Of a DNA stretch of 32,903 nucleotides, positions 31,317 through 32,903 are shown piece after piece. A program made the translations under genes and the position numbers. Below the pieces are notes generated by a model that worked only from the letters and a program-made list of their open reading frames with translations, had not been told where the DNA came from and did not search any database. Position 1 is the stretch's first letter. Every line of letters starts with the position of its first letter. Source of the DNA: a virus; IMG/VR virus record IMGVR_UViG_3300035672_000075, positions 1-32,903 of that record. One strand, written 5' to 3'.

Positions 31317-31532
31317 TTACATTTGAAACGGCTGTTGATTGAAATCGGAGCCCGTTCCGGATAGAGATTTTTTGAAGATATAACTTACGTCACTCGGACC
31401 GTGTACAGGAATGTACGCTACGGTCACCAACTCCCATCCCTCCTTACCTAATTCGTTGAGCCGTTGTTCTTGAGATTTTCCTTCTTTAGTCCACGCGGAT
31501 TCGAGTTCAAATTTGTATTCCCAAGTCGTCAT
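31317..31532 (-). CDS. DUF4177-like small protein, probably leaderless
   Basis: A 71-residue protein with TTWEYKFELES at the start and RLNELGKEGWELVTVAYIP (24-42), the signature of DUF4177 proteins (WEYK..., LN.LG.EGWELV), small antiparallel-sheet proteins of unknown role common in phages. TATAAT lies eight bases before the ATG with no room for a ribosome site, so the mRNA is probably leaderless. The gene lies 22 bases after the integrase stop and ends at a strong terminator. Confidence 0.75.
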   Translation of the reverse strand: MTTWEYKFELESAWTKEGKSQEQRLNELGKEGWELVTVAYIPVHGPSDVSYIFKKSLSGTGSDFNQQPFQM

Positions 31533-31540
31533 AGAGCCGG

Positions 31541-31568
31541 ATTATAAATCGCGCTCACTGAGAAGCAA
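31541..31568 (-). promoter_or_regulatory. TTGCTT-16-TATAAT promoter of the DUF4177-like gene
   Basis: On the minus strand TTGCTT (31563-31568), a 16-base spacer and TATAAT (31541-31546) form a good promoter, with the ATG eight bases past the -10. The -35 lies in the 3' end of the integrase gene. Confidence 0.6.
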
Positions 31569-32721
31569 CAAGGGACATTCCTGCGCTGCTCAGCAGAATA
31601 ACGCTATCCTCGTGCATCTCTAGTTGCTTTGCAGCTCTATGGAGAGCCCGAGTCGAAATATGCGTGTAATGGCGAATCATAGCCGCTGACATATGCCCGA
31701 CTTGACTCATCATTACTTCGATGGGGAGACCCGCCTCGGCTGCTCTCGTGATGTACGTGTGTCTCAAATTGTGGAATCGGTGATTGAGTTTCAATGCCTC
31801 GCAAAGAGTTTCCCACTCACCATTCCATGAAGCTTGCGGGTGAGTTGGGTCGTAACCCGTCCTCCCGTGCAATGGGTCCGTTTCCTTGGTGTGTTTATCG
31901 AGCAGAGTCGGCAATAGGAAGTGAGTCGGTTCAGTTGCTCCCAAGCGCTTGGCACGGCTCATGAGCTTACGGAGTGCCCATACCGCGAGAGTGTCCAGCA
32001 CAACCCGTCTGTTTCCTTTTTTCGTTTTCGTGGCTGTTGTTTTCTTCCCGTCTATGTCGACAAACCGAGGAATGAGAATTTCTTTCTTGTCCAAATCAAT
32101 TGCTTTGAGTTGCAGCTTTTTTATCTCTCCGCCTCGCATGCCAGTTGCGAGAGCGAGGACGGCGGCATAAGGGGCAACAGCATTCTCGTCAGAAACCCGA
32201 GCGTATTGAACGAGCCTCTGTTGTTCCTCAGGGGTGAATGGAACAATGTCCTCGTTCTCTTCAAGCCTTAGCTTTTTGTACGTCACTTGCAGATTTGCCG
32301 CTTTTAACATGGCGGAAAGGACCGTCGTCTCGTTATTGATGGTCTTGTGTGAGGCTTCATCCTCAAGCCGCCTATCTTGGTAACGAGTGAAAGCCGTGGT
32401 GAGGTTTTTTAACTTGGTCTCCGGCTTGAGGTTTGCGACCAGATTCGCGCAAATACTTACCTCGGAGGCATAACTCCCCGGTTGGAGCCGGAGCTTACGG
32501 CTGGTCTTCCAAGCTTCGACCGCCTGTTTCAGAGTCCAATTGCCCCGCTCATTTGGGAGTTTATTTTGCTTGAGGTCAGAGAGGAACTGAGCTTTCTTGT
32601 CCTTGGCTTCCTTGTAATCACTGGTGCCCGTCGCATGGTCTTTCCAATCTCCATCCTCGGTCTTGTACTTGAAATACCAGCGGGGTCCCCGTTTATAAAG
32701 TCCATCAGTTCTCTTTGGCAT
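31555..32721 (-). CDS. int: Tyrosine-recombinase integrase
   Basis: A 388-residue site-specific recombinase for prophage integration and excision. An N-terminal arm-binding part (RWYFKYKTEDGDWKDHATG) and a core-binding helical domain (about 62-150) precede the catalytic domain. There, Arg196 (TGMRGGEI), Lys near 235 (TKTKKGNRR), His317-x-x-Arg320 (HNLRHTY), His343 (VGHMS) and the nucleophile Tyr352 (RHYTHIS) are all present, so it should be active. AAGGA stands seven bases before the ATG. The excisionase gene lies 11 bases upstream. No att site could be identified inside the window. Confidence 0.95.
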   Translation of the reverse strand: MPKRTDGLYKRGPRWYFKYKTEDGDWKDHATGTSDYKEAKDKKAQFLSDLKQNKLPNERGNWTLKQAVEAWKTSRKLRLQPGSYASEVSICANLVANLKPETKLKNLTTAFTRYQDRRLEDEASHKTINNETTVLSAMLKAANLQVTYKKLRLEENEDIVPFTPEEQQRLVQYARVSDENAVAPYAAVLALATGMRGGEIKKLQLKAIDLDKKEILIPRFVDIDGKKTTATKTKKGNRRVVLDTLAVWALRKLMSRAKRLGATEPTHFLLPTLLDKHTKETDPLHGRTGYDPTHPQASWNGEWETLCEALKLNHRFHNLRHTYITRAAEAGLPIEVMMSQVGHMSAAMIRHYTHISTRALHRAAKQLEMHEDSVILLSSAGMSLVASQ

Positions 32722-32732
32722 GACATTTTCCT

Positions 32733-32903
32733 TTATCTGGTGTGTTCCGAAATGAATCGTTCGACATCGCTGAGGCGGTATCGGAGGACGGAGCCATAAA
32801 GGAAATGGGCGGGGGCCTTGCCGGACTTACGCCAACGGCGGATAGTGGCGAGGCTGATTGCGAGGAGTTTTGCGGTCTGACGCTCGGTGAGTAACTGTTC
32901 CAT
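32733..32903 (-). CDS. xis: Excisionase-like MerR-type HTH protein
   Basis: A 56-residue protein starting at the last bases of the window. LLTERQTAKLLAISLATIRR (4-23) is the helix-turn-helix, followed by WRKSGKAP and a wing FLYGSVLRYRLSDVERFI, the standard AlpA/excisionase DNA-binding fold. It lies just before the integrase in the same direction, so it should steer the integrase toward excision. The call rests on fold and position. Confidence 0.85.
   Translation of the reverse strand: MEQLLTERQTAKLLAISLATIRRWRKSGKAPAHFLYGSVLRYRLSDVERFISEHTR

Noticed and set aside
1-32903. CRISPR arrays, tRNA genes and insertion sequences
   Set aside because: No regularly spaced repeats, cloverleaf-like sequence or transposase was seen in the window.

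Overview
The window reads as a nearly complete temperate tailed-phage genome (prophage), about 33 kb, with a long non-contractile (siphovirus-like) tail. The signs are a tyrosine integrase and excisionase at the right edge, a left-edge regulatory and replication block, and a canonical terminase-portal-protease-capsid-connector-tube-chaperone-tape measure-tail tip-lysis order in between. There is no sheath or baseplate wedge gene. The host cannot be fixed from sequence alone. Moderate base composition, Shine-Dalgarno-led late genes and two apparently leaderless small genes fit a Gram-negative or Acidobacteriota-type host, but this is a guess.

Layout. (1) 1-1421, minus strand: an early or regulatory operon with a small unknown gene, a winged-helix protein, an AT-hook-like protein and a sigma-factor-like protein, with two terminator-like hairpins inside it. 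(2) 1689-3574, plus strand: a replication-initiator-like gene that carries an origin-like repeat cluster, three small genes and an intrinsic terminator. (3) 3637-5913: four unknown genes in mixed orientation, two of them membrane proteins, resembling a moron or cargo segment. (4) 6186-9979: a DUF5681 protein, small genes and large terminase. (5) 10024-17348: portal, Mu F-like protein, XkdF-like protease-scaffold, major capsid and three connector or completion proteins. (6) 17468-28961: tail tube, G/GT chaperones with a -1 frameshift, tape measure, three GTA-like tail-tip genes including an NlpC/P60 peptidase, and a 1589-residue tip/fibre protein ending in a Hint (intein-like) domain, followed by an unknown partner gene. 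(7) 29031-30128: membrane protein, GH73-like endolysin, holin-like protein and terminator. (8) 29962-32903, minus strand: a second sigma-like protein, a zinc-finger-like protein, a DUF4177-like protein, integrase and excisionase.

Three things stand out. First, the tail-tip protein ends in an autoprocessing domain with every Hint landmark (Cys1447, TxxH, terminal His-Asn) but no useful C-extein. Second, a 12-base motif, CCCGTATCTATC, recurs on the plus strand in intergenic gaps directly before the portal, tail-tube and lysis modules and in a gene-free gap near 31160. A weaker copy lies before the terminase block. Third, two sigma-70-like proteins that share a recognisable segment sit at opposite ends of the genome. 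Together the last two suggest, as inference only, a phage-encoded sigma factor with its own promoter set.

How the parts would work: Int/Xis control integration. The left operon and the replication gene switch on lytic growth. A late activator, possibly one of the sigma-like proteins, turns on the modular structural and lysis genes. The late transcript ends at the hairpin near 30100.
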